NCBI GenBank assembly: GCA_002943765.1
Contig: PQWQ01000003.1
Span: 3,037,501-3,101,500 of the forward strand
Direction: 5' to 3'
DNA: 64,000 nucleotides
Origin: Psoroptes ovis
Lineage: Eukaryota > Arthropoda > Arachnida > Sarcoptiformes > Psoroptidae
The notes below the pieces were generated by a model. The model did no database searches and was not told the DNA's origin. It worked only from the letters and a program-made list of their open reading frames with translations. The stretch's first letter is position 1; each line of letters begins with the position of its first letter. The translations under genes and the position numbers were made by a program. Below are positions 43,616-56,864 of the stretch, piece by piece.

Positions 43616-45778
43616 TTTTTTTCAGAATTATTTTTTTTCGTATATTTTTAAAGTTGAATTTTGTTTAAATTTGAAAATTAAACCGAGAGAATTTGGAGAA
43701 ATTTTTGAATTTGAATTTTGAAAATTTTTGATTAAAAAATTGTCCAAACGATGGCACAGATATCAGAAAATTTTGTCAATTTTTACCACGCGATACAGGT
43801 AGATTGATGGTAGTTTTTGAACGAAAACACCTTTTCTTTCATTCAAAATTCAAAGATCAACGCAAGCTCTTTTCATTTTTGTTTTTTCTGATTTTGTTGC
43901 ATAATCAAAAAAATACAATGTATAGGAAGAAGCAGTAAGAGGGTAATGTTGAAGGTAATGTAGTGGTTGATAACAAACACAGGTGAGCAATACGCGAGCC
44001 TAAAAATGATTTTTAACGATTTTTTCTGATTTTTAATTTGCCAATATTCATTTAAACGACAGGTTTTATTGTTGTTGTTGTTGCTATCTTACAAACTGAA
44101 AAATCTGAGGGTGGTATGAAATGAATAGGAAAAATTCATTTATGATTATCATAAATTCTATGGCCGAAACAGACATTAAATGATGATGACATTGAATCAT
44201 AAGCAATCGTAATGAAAACTTGTTCCATTTTCATGAATTTTGAAACAAAATTTAATAGAAATCTAACTCTCTCATCAGTGTTCTCGTTGGAGCATTTTTA
44301 ATAAAAATTTGACAAATAAGGCAAATGCATTGAAAAATTTAATTTTTATTAAATTTTAATTTAAAAAATCGAAGGTAAATAATCAATTTTTATTGATTTT
44401 TCGAATTCTTTAGAATTCTTTAAGAAATCACCCGGTATTTTGCCTCGAATCCTAAAAAATTAAAAATTTTCGAATTTCAAATGAGAGGTTCGAAAAAAGA
44501 ATATTCGAATGAGGTAGTGGTCAAGCGGTAAGTTCAATTGAAAAAAAAACCGATCTTTTTTCCTGTGTAAAAAAAAATTCTCCGATCTGCAACAATAAGC
44601 AATCGATAGCGTGTGAAGAGATAACAACAACCGCCACCATTTTTTTTTCGGTGAAAAATGAGGAGAGTCTTTTTTTCGAATCAAATTTCAAATTTCGGCC
44701 ATTTTTCATTGGCTGAAATTTTTTTTCTTTTCTGGTATTTGCTAACGAACAAAAAAAAAGTGAAAATTCGAAAAAAATCATTCGACTATGTGGTAGTGGT
44801 AGGTACATTTAAATGTGGCTGCAGTTTCTACCAATGCTACTACTCAACTATCGTCGCCGCATCATTCGCCGAACGAGTGGTAATTTCATTCGAATGCTTT
44901 TTTTTCTTTTGCCATTTTCTGTGCAATTGTTTCAAATGAAAAGAACAAGTGGTCAAGTTTTGCTGTGTATCCGAAAGCCAATGAAGCTTTGAATGATTTT
45001 AAAGACGAAAAGAAAAATAAAAAACGATTAATTTGTAAAAAGTGGTGAAATAAACAGAAATGATAATAACAAAAGAAATTGAAACCGATTTGATTTGATT
45101 CGCGTGTATTTTTCCATGTCAATTTGTTGGTTCAGTGAAAATTTGTTTTTAAAAAACTGTCAATCTTTTCGGTTATTGATGATCTGGTGGTTTGTCCGAT
45201 TGATTGATTGATAGATGCAAATCATAATTGAAAAAACAAAAGCTGACATATTGAAAATTCAAATTGTTTTTTTTTCAATCTTTTATATGTCTAATTTGAT
45301 ATATGATTGTAAGTTTTTTTTAAATTGATTCTTATTTGTTTTTGAATATATATCGATTGAAATTTGAATTTTTTTTATGATGATGAATCATCAAAAATAA
45401 TCGATCTATGAAATATTTTGTTTAACAATAATTTTTTATTTCTTCCATTTTCAATCATATTTCATATGTTACCAGAATGATTCACATATTTTTCAACGAA
45501 ACGTGAATATTTCAACCATTCATCGAACATTTCATCAAACAATTCATTATTATCATTATTGAAACGACAAACAATAAAAAAAAGTAATCAAATTTACTTT
45601 TGAATGTTATTATTGATTTAGTTATGCTGTGTGCATGCACATGACAACAATAGCAACAGAGACAACAAAAATTCGATAATTAATTTAAAAAAGTGCATAA
45701 ACAACGACAATAACATTTAATAAAATAATAGATCAAATTATATGATAATAAAAGTATTCAAACTTTATTTGGATAAAA
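43616..45778. other. Intergenic, about 2.2 kb, 5' flank of the FAS1 gene
   Basis: No gene supported. Overlapping ORFs at 44460-45122 on both strands are Phe/Lys-rich readings of A/T runs. Two copies of GGTAGTGG lie at 44513 and 44793; the first is followed by a tRNA A-box-like TGGTCAAGCGG without any B-box or cloverleaf. Confidence 0.45.
44511..44957 (+). repeat. Candidate dispersed repeat, GGTAGTGG-bearing (copy A)
   Basis: Contains GGTAGTGG twice, TCAAGCGGTAA, and AAGTGGTCAAG at about 44945. The same words recur, inverted, at 62431-62890. The similarity is patchy and I cannot align it fully by eye. Confidence 0.3.
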
Positions 45779-48700
45779 ATGAATAAAAAACAATGTTATT
45801 CAAAAATGATAAATTCTAATTCGAATTCAATGAATGATAAAATTAATGAAACTTTAGCAAATGAAAACACATCAACATTTCCTAATCAATTCAATATGAG
45901 TCAACAACAGAAGCAACAAATTATTGATAACAATAATATAAATAATTTATTTAACCATCTCCATTATGATCAAAAACATCTTCATTCAGATAATATTCAT
46001 GACAAAAATAATGAATATCGAAACAATCATCATAAATACTATCCATTTATAAATAAAACAAATATGAAATTATTTTTCAAAAAATTTCCATATAATATCA
46101 TAGCCTTAATGAAAAAATATTCAACATTATTATTAATAATTCAAATAATTAATTGTTACTTTATAACAAAAGTACAAGCACACAATGCCTTTCAAGTGAT
46201 CTCCGATAATCCTGAATTATCTATGGTAAGTGTATTTGATTTAACAATTTATTGTTTGTATTTAAAAGATTCAAATGCTGATTTAAAAATAGCAAAAAGC
46301 AATGAAAAGATGAAACATGATTTTTGTTTATTTTCAATAATAAATTTTAACGATTATTGGCATTGTTTTAAAATATTTTTATTATAAAATCAATCGTTTT
46401 AAGGTTAATCTTCCTTTATTTTTTTTTAAATAATCAAAGATTGAAACATTTGTCAAACAGATGTTTTGATAATTGAAAAAAAATTCAATCAAGAAACCAT
46501 TTATTATTACCGAAATTAATAGTGTTACTATAGTTACGAAAATAGCAAAAAACATTTGGGAAATATAAAAATAATAGTAATTTGATTCTATTTTTCTCAA
46601 ATGTCAGAAATTTATGTGAAATCTTTTTTTTTTTCAATTTTTTTTTTTTTTGTTTACATTGAATGTAATCAAAAATTATTGTTTCAATTCTACGGATGTT
46701 AAATGAAATCATTAAAATTATACAATTATCATTTCCGTTTATTTTTTTTTCTCTCATTTTGATTATGTTTGTTTATAATTTTGAAATTCGATTTAATTTA
46801 TTATCTGTTAGCAACAACAAAAAGTTGATCATTATTAATGAGTGAAAGTAAATACTATGAATAATAATTTTCAATAATATTCACCTGGGTGACATTAATT
46901 TTTGACTGTGTGTTTTTGTTATTATTATTATTGTTTTTTCTTTTCGGTTCATAATTTTTCAAAATGAATTTATATAAATCAATTTTTTCCTCTTTATTTT
47001 TTATTTTATTTTTTTTTTTGCCCTATTCAATCATTATTTGGGTGTAGTCGTCAATCATTTTATATAGTTTTGGTTAGGAATTATTACATATGATGAAATA
47101 CGCCATAATTTTTGATTGGTTCGGTGAACTATTCATTGATATTTTTCACAAATGTAAATTTTATGCTATGATTTTTTAAATTTCATTTGTTTTTTTTTCA
47201 CAACAGAAGAATTGATTAGATTTTTTGAATTTGAAAAACAATGAAAATCTTGATTGATTGATCGATATTCTGTTTTATGTCACAAGAATCCAACATAAAA
47301 AACAAAACATTTGATATTTCATTTTTGATGACTTTTTTTTTATTATTATTACAATGCCAAACGTTTTTTATTCGTCAATGAAACAAATGAATTATGAATT
47401 TCGTTTATTTTACGAATGAAACAAAAATGTTTGCAATCGCAAACGCCAACATTTCTATATCTGCTTTTATACTAATCAAAAAATGATTTAGAATTACTGA
47501 TCCAGAATCTGAACTTGGAGCTATCGATTGCTGTATTTTTTTTCATAAAAAGCTCCAAGCAAACATTGATTGATAATTTTGATTATTGTTCAAATATTGC
47601 ATTATTTTACTTGATTTGTGTATTAGACTTGATTTGAATGACATTGAATTTGCGACAATAATTTTTTTTTGTAAAATAAGTAGGAAAATGAAAACATTTT
47701 ATCCATTGCATGCACTCATATCATGAATATATCGTTGTTGATTGCGATAGAAAATTGAAAATTTCAACAAAATAATTATTTAAACCAAACAATTTGATTC
47801 AATATCAATTTATGTTTTTTGGTTAATTATTTATTTCCTGAATATTAATCATTAATTCATTCAATGATGATCATCATGGTTTATATTTTCATTTAAATGT
47901 ATTTTTTCACTTGATTAGTTGTCAGCCTAATTTTTTCTACATAATTTCTAGATTGATTCAGGAATAGACTAGATACTCAAAGAGAGAACGAACATGAATG
48001 ATTTGAGCCAATTTTTTTGATGACAAAATCATCAAAAATCGTTTGTACAAACAAATAAACAGACATTCAATTTTCCATTATTTTCAATTTCAATTATAGT
48101 AAACAATCGATCGTAAGAGAGATTAATAAGATCAAGAATCAAGTCAAAAGTGAAAATACAGAAAAAATTTTCAAATTGTTTTATTGATCAAATTTTACTA
48201 TCAATCAATCAATGAACGAATGTAAATATTTGTCTCAAATGTTTATCACTAAATGTTTGTACATTTTTTTTTGTGTACATATTTTACTTAGATACATACT
48301 TATGCATAGTACTGTGGCTATGGCCGTGTTCAAGAATCAAAATTCATCAAGATGATTGTACACACACACACACACAGGCTAATAATGATAATGATAAACA
48401 GGGGATAAGAAGGTCGTCAAGGGTACAACATACATTTAGCATTTTGATGAATGAACGAACGAAAAATGATGTTTGTGTATTTGCAAGTGTGTTTCCGTTT
48501 TTGTTTATTTGTTTTAGTTTTAATCAATAGTTTTAGGTTTTTATTTGAAATATTCGTTGTTTCAAGTTTATTTGTTTAATTCATTCATTTATTCAATGCA
48601 TTGCACACACCCATCGTACATATTTTTATGTTTGCGGTGTGTGATGGTGTTCATCTTTTACCATTAAAAATTTCCAATGATTCATTAATTGATTTTTTTT

Positions 48701-51700
48701 CGATGATGCTTTTGATTGTTTGATGTATTGTATGTGTGCATGTTTGATGATAATTATGTATGATGATGATAATGATTGTTAATGATTTGTCATTCATTGC
48801 GATGTATCTTCAAATTGCGTTCTAAAACATAGAAGTCAAGGGTCATTTTATCGCCAAAGGTCATGGTTTGGCAGTGTTCTGGCGTTTGTAAGAGTTTGAT
48901 GAATTTTTCAAGTCTTGAAATTTTCATTTCATCGCTTTTAAATAATTTCGTTTTGTTTATTTGAATTAAAATGTAAATTTAATAATTTTTCTTATAAAAT
49001 ACATTTCTCAAGTACCAATGTTTTAGCTGAATTACTTGAATCCACATGTATTTTCATTATAAATTTCATAGCTTTGCATTCGAAATTGTTGGATAATCTA
49101 TCAGGTTTGGCTTTTTTTGGTTTTTCTGGCATTTAAATGATTATACTTAATGATATAATTAGTAGCCAATTTTTTTCCGTCTTTGAATGGGGAATTTGTA
49201 AATTATAAACTTATGAATATATTCATGTAACCTTGTGTGTTATGTTATGTTCTTAACTCTTGTTCTTATTCATGATGTTATTCGGGTAATTCTTATGATG
49301 AAAATTTAAATCCAAAAATTATTAACGAATATTAATCGGTTTCGCTTCTTCCTTGGTAATATGCATACATTTGAATGTTTTGACTTTGAATAAAATAAAA
49401 ATAATAATCACTTTACTCCATTGTCTTAAGCCATATGTATTCACACAGCGCTGATTATGATAGTCGACACCTTTTCAAAAATTGATCACATTTCACTGAA
49501 GCATTGATACACAAACACTGACAAACACACAAACTTGTGCCAGGTTTTTTCGAATAATGGTAAGCGTATATGATTGTTGATGATGATGCTGATGATGATG
49601 ATGATGATCATCATCAAAGATCATCGTTGAAGTAAGCAATTACCTTGTTGTTTTGTAACGATTATCTTTTAATTTCCATGTTTGTGTTTGTGTATTCGTA
49701 TTTGTATGTATGTAATTTGATGCCATTTTGCCATTTGCAATTGTATTTTGTTAGTTAAAGGTTAATACTTGTAAGATGATGATGATAATAATAATAATTA
49801 TGGTATATCATTTTTTAACATTTCATATTTTTCATCCAATGGTTGAAATATAATGGTTTGAAAATGATTTGTTTTATGTTGTGTAATGTGTTGTTGTTGT
49901 GTGTGCTGTGTTCATGTGTTATCTGTTTTCTGTTAAAGTGTGTTTGTTTGTATCATGTATATGATCTGTGAGAATGAATTATTCTTATTTCAGCAGCTTT
50001 TGACCAAGAATATATCTGGTTTTCGTTGTGTGCAAGTGTGCATGTGTAAGTTTTCTATGTATGATTTGAAACAATAATTTTTATAAGACAAAAATTTATT
50101 CTTCCTTTGAATTGAATTCAATTTTGAATTGAAAATGATAATATATTATTGAATGTGTGTGTGTGTGTTATGTTGTATGAGAATGATGATATGAAGACAT
50201 TTCGTGCAAAAGGTCGTCGAACGTCGAAACGACGATCGATGGCAGTTTTAAGGTTTCGTTGGCTATGTCTGTACCCTCGATTTGTGTATGTTCACTGACG
50301 ATCATGATGATGATGATGATGATCAGTTGTTTGATCGATCATTATGATTATGATTATTGTTTAGTAATCGGAGAGATTATTTTAACATTTGATCGTAGGT
50401 CATTTGATGATGATAATAATAATAATAATAATAATCAAGTTGGTCAGTCAGTTAGTTAGTTAAAATGTTTGTTAGTGTAAAATAATCCGATATAACAATT
50501 GAATAATTCCGATGCTTTTGTATTAAATTCTTTCTTTTATTTTGTCCAGATTCAATTTGATCATAGATTAATAATGAATTCTCTTCTTTTGTTTATTGAT
50601 TCATTCATTGTTTGTTGTTGTTGTTTGATATTTGATATCAAATTGAATGAAATTAAATTCAGAAGGTTATCTAATCATTTATTTTTTTCATTTAAATGAT
50701 TAAAAGATAATGATTATTATCTTGACCATGATCAGAATGATGGTGATGATGATGACCAAAGTTTGTATCCTAATTGCTTATCTTTGTATCTAAGATTATC
50801 AAAAAAAAAAAGAAGTAAAAATAATGATAATTGAATGTGTTGTGTATGTATGATCATGTTTCCAGTCATTATAACATCATGATTTAGTTTTTTTTTCGTT
50901 AATTACATATGTGTGTATCGTTTAAAAATTGTCATCACCATCATTAAAAATTTAAAAAAAAATTGTCGTATATATTTTCATCCTTGATTATTCAATTTTT
51001 CCTTTTGTTCATACAAGGAAGGGTCAACTTTAACTCTGACCATTTGACATTGTCCTTTATAGATTTCTGCTTTTCGTATTTTTAATTAGTTTCGATTTAA
51101 TTAAAATTGATTTAGTTACGCTTATTCATTTTTTCGTGTGTAATTAGATCATTTTTTTGCATAATTTTTCCAGGTTGTTTGAGAATCATTTTATTTTTAT
51201 TAATTATCGTTGACTTTGTTTTAATTATTTTGTTTAATTAAATATTAACAAATCGTTTTGTTTTTCGTTCATTCTTATCTAATTTGTTTCATGTTTTATT
51301 TATACTTCTATTTTCAAAACATAGTTTAAAAACATAATTGCAAATGAAACAATCTATTCGTTTATGTTTAAATCATGGAAAGTGACAGTATTCGTACCGA
51401 CTGATCGAGCAATCAAAACATTTTTAGAACGACAACAACAAATAATGGGATCGAATGATGGTTTTAATTCTGATCTACTGAAATACCATATTGGTAAGTG
51501 ATTGATTTTTTTTTTTGATTCATGTTTCAAAGTTATAATTAAGACTATGATTGAATATGATATTTATTCAAATTATCCACAAATTTTAAAAATTTAATGA
51601 TTATTCCTACAATAATAATGATGATACAAATATGGACAAATTCATAGTATAAACGCCCAAATATATTCATATTAGAATAAGAATGTTTAGTTTAGTTTTT

Positions 51701-54258
51701 TTATCTGCTTTAGAATATGTATATTGACATGTAATTCTGAATTATTTATGTTAATTTGATATTTTTTTTTTCATCTGTCGATTAATAATTTATCATCAAA
51801 ATTCTTCGTATTATTGTGGTAGAATTCAGTATTCATTAAAAAAAATGTGAATGATTCTAATTCAGTTATTTTTCATTGTTACTTTAACTAACTTGACTAA
51901 ATCGATACAAGGTGTATTGACCTTATCTTGATTTGAAATCAAATCATGTAACAAATGTTACAAACATAGAAATATTTCATGGACCATTGATTTTATTGTT
52001 TTTAACCACAAATTCGGAAAAAATAATTGTTGCGTATCAGTTTAAATGAACATTCTGTGTAATTATCATGGAAAATTATTGGTATTTTGTTTTATGCTTA
52101 GCAATTATTAAAATGACAATCTTTTTGTTCTAGCTGTTGACAGAATTAAAATGTTAATAATTTGTAAATCTATTTTCATCCATGTATCTTTTATTTCAAT
52201 TGTTTTCTTTTCATTGTTTCATAAATAAATAGTAACAGCAGCAATTAATCGTAATTCATGGACTGATGCTTCTCCGGCAAATGCAATGAATGGACAATAT
52301 CCACCATTATATTTAACGACAACTGAAAATCCGCATAAACCTGATGAAAAATTGTATTTTGTCAATAATGCATTAGTAATTGATGGTTATGAAGATTTAC
52401 ATGGCGATACATCGGCGAATGAAAATCAAGCTGTATATATAATTGATGAAGTATTATCATCTATGAAAACGAATAAACCGACTGCACCGACTACATTGGA
52501 ATTGTTAAAAGAACCATCAATCTACGGTTTAAATGATTATGATATGTCAAAATTTTTGGAAAAAATTCAAGAAAAACAATTGGAATCAATATTTTCAATG
52601 CCAGGAACTTTTTTTATACCAACAAAGATAACAAATCGTGGTACATCTGAATTTGATGAATATGTGATTAAAGCACATGTTATCAAAGATAAAACATTAT
52701 TTATCAGAACCATGGGTGATCATCGTACCTACAATACAATGGCATTTGATGGTAAGATAAAAATTTTCTAAATTTCGAAAATATAATTCAAATTGATTAA
52801 TTATCTTCATGATTTAATTTTTTTTTATTTCGATTGAATGAATCAGATAATGTGGATGTTGAACTTTCATTTATTAACAAAACAGTACGGTTTACTGTCG
52901 ATCAAATGTATTATATTCAAACGAATACAATAAAAAATGATGCTGTTCACAAAGCAGGTCGTGTATTGAGTAGAATGATCAAAGCCAATATACCTGTGAA
53001 AAATGGGGTTGTACATTTAATTGAAAAACCATTGATGTTGATGGATATGACTATCAAAGATTTTCTGCGTGAACAAAATAAATTGAAACGATTTTATAAA
53101 TTGTTAGAAAAACATTCAGATGTAATGAATGATATTGAAAAAAATACGAATAAAACAATTTTGGCTCCAGATGACAATGCATTTTCAAATTTATTGGATA
53201 ATAATCAAAATTTTGCCGGTATTAGCGAAGATTCTGATGAAATGAAAAAATTATTATTGAATCACGTCGTTTATCAACAAGTCTCATTCAGTGATCTTAA
53301 ACGAAGTAAGTTTTTCAGAAATTTCAATCATTTTATAATTTACATTAAACTTTTTTATATCAATAGATAATGGATATGCCAATTATTCATCGGCCAATGG
53401 GGTACCTGTTATGTTTCGCTTGGTTGGAATTGATCCTACCACAAAATTAACCGTAGAAAGTGGTGGTGTCAATGCAACATCATCATTGTCAGATTTAGGT
53501 GCATATGATGGTATTTTACATATAATTGATCGTGTACTTGGAATGCCATTCAACACTATTTATGATAAATTGATTAATGATCCTATGTTGAATGAAACAT
53601 TCAAAATTGGTTCACAAGGTGGCACACAAAATTGGAACGCAAAATTAATGGATAAAAATAAACGTTATACATTTTTTGCTCCATCAAACACTGCATGGAT
53701 GGAATTTGATAAAGCTAATCCGTCTGAATTCAAACAGCTTGATCAAGGAATTTATCCATCGATATCACGAGCAGTAAGTTATTTCTTTATTTTTATTTTG
53801 ACTTTGTATCGAATCGACAATTTATTCTCGCTTCTACAGATTTTAGATCGTCATATATCGGCAAAAGGACAATTCAATAAAAAAGATTTAGAACAAACAG
53901 TAAGAAAAGTTGATACAATACAAGGTGAATTGATAATATCACCGGATCCAAACAGTAAGTTTTTTATGAAATTATTTTTCATCCTTATAAAATCTTGAAT
54001 CATCTTTTCCTATACATCTTAGCCCGTGATATTTATATCGAATGGGAAGGACAACGAGCTAAAATAATAAATCCAGATATACATGGATTAAATGGTGTTA
54101 TACACATTATTGATAAAGTATTGGCTAAAAAACGTGATTTAAAAGTAAACGCTGCTATTAATAATAAAAATTTATCATGCTGCCATTTAATATTGAACAT
54201 AATAATTATTGGCCTTGTTTCAATATTAACCAATAAATTATTCATTTTAATTCATTGA
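45779..54258 (+). CDS. Four-FAS1-domain secreted or membrane-anchored protein (fasciclin/periostin family)
   Basis: Seven exons: 45779-46225, 51325-51493, 52233-52751, 52847-53305, 53367-53773, 53840-53954 and 54023-54258, all in phase, giving 783 residues. Four FAS1 domains end in the characteristic strand: VYIIDEVL (~272), VVHLIEKPL (~432), ILHIIDRVL (~580) and VIHIIDKVLA (~730). Other FAS1 blocks include VTVFVPTDRAI, TILAPDDNAFSNLL and YTFFAPSNTAW. The C-terminus is a hydrophobic stretch suited to a GPI-anchor signal or membrane helix. FAS1 proteins (midline fasciclin, TGFBI, periostin) mediate cell adhesion. A hydrophobic segment ending KVQA lies at residues ~114-134, so translation may instead start at an internal Met (46064 or 46109) with a normal signal peptide. 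Intron 1 is 5.1 kb. Confidence 0.85.
47514..47559. repeat. Inverted repeat with 9-bp perfect arms
   Basis: CTTGGAGCT at 47514-47522 and its exact reverse complement at 47551-47559, with a 28-nt loop, inside the large FAS1 intron. Confidence 0.7.
48361..48376. repeat. (CA)n microsatellite
   Basis: Eight uninterrupted CA units within the large FAS1 intron. Confidence 0.9.
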
Positions 54259-55208
54259 TGACAAAACATTAATCATATTGATATTGAAAATATTCCATGA
54301 AATTCAATTATGAACAATTAATCAAAAATTATATACATTTCAATCAACAATGAACTCTATAATATTAATCAAATATCCAAAATATTTATCATTACTAAAT
54401 TTTCAAGAACCAAATAATAACATATGCATAAATATTAACAGAATCATATAAATATTTGAAATATTCATTCCAAAACACAATATAACTCTTATTTTGAATC
54501 AAACAATTTTCTTTTTATTGTCTAACCTTTTTAACATTATTTTTATTCTTATAACCAATCAAAATTATCACCTTTTAATATAAAACTTGAACTTAATCGA
54601 CATTATAAATCAACCATGAGCTATAAATTTATCGATACACATAAATACCAAAAACCAATCCATACAAATGATGGCCATAAATGCTTAAACACAATCACAA
54701 TTATAAAACTGGAAATTTTTTTTTTGTTTATTTTTTTAAATTTTCATTCTAATTTTGTTTATTCAAAAATTTCATTTTTATTTTTTCAATTTAATTTAAT
54801 AATCTACTATGTTGTATAGGATTTTTCAGCATTTTTTTGTGAAAAATTAATTTTTATACATTTTTTAAAACAATTATCGATGATAACATAACACGACACA
54901 CTAACACACACATGATAATTTAATTTCTTTTCCAAATTTCTGACCGAAAAAAATTGTTCTGACCATGCAAAATCACAATGACAACATCGAATTTGTTGAG
55001 AAATGATAATCCATGGCTTATCTATAAGATGGTAAATTGGAAAAAAAATCGTAAATTTATTCATTCATTCATAAATTTTTGCACACTTTTTTTTCTTATG
55101 TAAAATTTATTTAATACACATTCATTATATTAATATTTAAGAAATAATTAAAAAAAAATAAAAGAAAATTTTTACATTTTTTTAAGAGCAAAAAATATTT
55201 TAAAAATG
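54259..55208. other. Convergent 3' flanks, about 950 bp
   Basis: Lies between the stop of the FAS1 gene (+) and the stop of the gene at 55209 (-). ORFs on both strands are short and low complexity; nothing recognised. Confidence 0.5.
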
Positions 55209-56864
55209 TTATCTAAAATTCCTTTTATGCGTTGAATCGATTAATCGCTGCTGTTGTTGTTGTTGATGCTGATGATTTTTAGGTGTATTTGTTTCTGCAT
55301 CATAAAAACGTTCATCATCTTCCTCTGTATCGATGATCACATGATCATTATCATCTGATTTATTACTTTGTTGATTATGATGATTATTTGATAATTTTTT
55401 ATTATTTTTAGTTTCAATATTTTTATTATATAATTTATATTTATCAAGATAATTACGTGTTTCAATTGAACTATTAAGATCGGATAATCCATAACGATTA
55501 TAATTGGTACGAAATTTTTCATAATTAATCTTTGGTGATTGTTTATTATATTTATAATTATTATCATTATCATTAATATGACTATTATTTATCATTTTTC
55601 TCGAATTTTTCTTTGATTGAAAAATCGATCGATAATCATCATCATTATTATTATTGTAAGTATCAATTAAGTCATTATCTTGATCATCATCGTCATCATC
55701 ATCATTCAAACAATATTTTGATGCCAATCGTTCAATATACAGCGACTGTTCTGTTCGTAATAATTGTCGAGGATGTTTCATTTGATGATAATTATGATTA
55801 TGATTATGATTGAGAGGTTGTTGTTTTGCAGGCTTTGATTTTTTCGGTGTACTTGTCGAAATATGTGAACCATTTTGAGCAACATGAGAATTCAATTCAG
55901 ATATCGATGTTTTATTGATTTCATATTTATCATTGTCATTATTTTTACATGGTAATGGTTCAAAAGATTCCAATCGTTTCGGTTTGGTTTGATGATTATG
56001 CTTTTTTGAATGATTTTCAACGCTATCATATAAATCTTTACGAACTTTTTCGATACTTTGATCGAGATATGATTGTGTCGATGATGATGATGATGATGTA
56101 GTGGATGATGCAGATGATACTGATGGTGTGTCTTCAGATGAAATTGACATAGTTTTTTTACGTTCATTAGGCAGATTGGGTTTTTGTTTTATCTTTGTTT
56201 TGGTTGTTGTTGTCGTTGTTTGTGTTTCTCGAATTTTATGTTGTTGTTCAATTTTCAATGATTTATGCTGCAACAGTATTAATTGATCAATTTTTTCATT
56301 TATTATTTGTAATCTTTCATCTTGTTTTCGGATATAATCAAAAATATGTTCCGATATTGATAAACATTTATCATTATTTTGAATGGCCAAATCAGGCAAA
56401 TTTTGCAATTGTTTCCTAATATCATCACGCAATTCAATTAATTGATTTTGAACATTATTCCTGCAACAAATATGATTCAAAGGCAATATTTGATTACTAT
56501 CAATAGCTTTGCGATTTTTATCATTAAAATTCAAATCAATCAACTGTATATCTTCCACCAATGAATCATTCGGATCAATACGTTTATCACCTGTTATGAT
56601 ACCATATTTTAATCGTAATTTTTTAATCATCTCTTTATCAGGATGTATAATTGTTGTTAATCTATTATTATTTTGAGGACCACAATCACTTTTTGCGTCG
56701 AATGAATCATCTTGTATCCAAGGTTGTAGTGAAATGATCTAAAAAGAGAATTCGATTAATTAATTTTAATAATTCATGATTAAAAAAAAAGTAATCAAAT
56801 GACTCACATGATCATCAGATGGTTCCGGCCTTCTTGTCAAATGATTAAAATTCATTTTTTGCAT
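55209..56864 (-). CDS. Unrecognised low-complexity protein with coiled coil
   Basis: Two exons: 56864-56808 and 56738-55209, phase 0, giving 528 residues. The joined start reads MQKMNFNHLTRR then a GTGAGT donor. I do not recognise the family. About 20-85 is ordered-looking (IISLQPWIQDD, IIHPDKEMIKKLRLKYGII), perhaps the conserved core. A helical region at about 115-165 (DIRKQLQNLPDLA, then EHIFDYIRKQDERLQIINEKIDQLILLQ) should form a coiled coil. The remainder is rich in Ser, Asn, Asp, Lys and His with a C-terminal acidic patch and Gln run. No signal peptide or membrane segment. Uninterrupted frame and a good splice junction support a real gene. A cytoskeletal or centrosomal role would be a guess. 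Confidence 0.7.

Larger units (their letters stand above)
46226..51324 (+). other. 5.1-kb first intron of the FAS1 gene
   Basis: GTAAGT donor at 46226 and AG acceptor at 51323-51324. It is far longer than the other introns here. It holds AT-rich sequence, a CA run at 48361-48376, short GT and GAT/AAT triplet runs near 49590, 50155, 50305 and 50411, and a 9-bp-arm hairpin at 47514-47559. ORFs such as 48273-48530 and 50259-50459 show no family resemblance. Confidence 0.7.

Noticed and set aside
44511..44540. tRNA gene on the plus strand at the TGGTCAAGCGG motif
   Set aside because: Resembles a Pol III A-box, but no B-box, no acceptor stem and no anticodon arm can be found downstream.
44460..45122. 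Four overlapping ORFs of 74-95 codons on both strands
   Set aside because: All are Phe/Lys/Ser-rich translations of A and T runs without splice support or resemblance to proteins.
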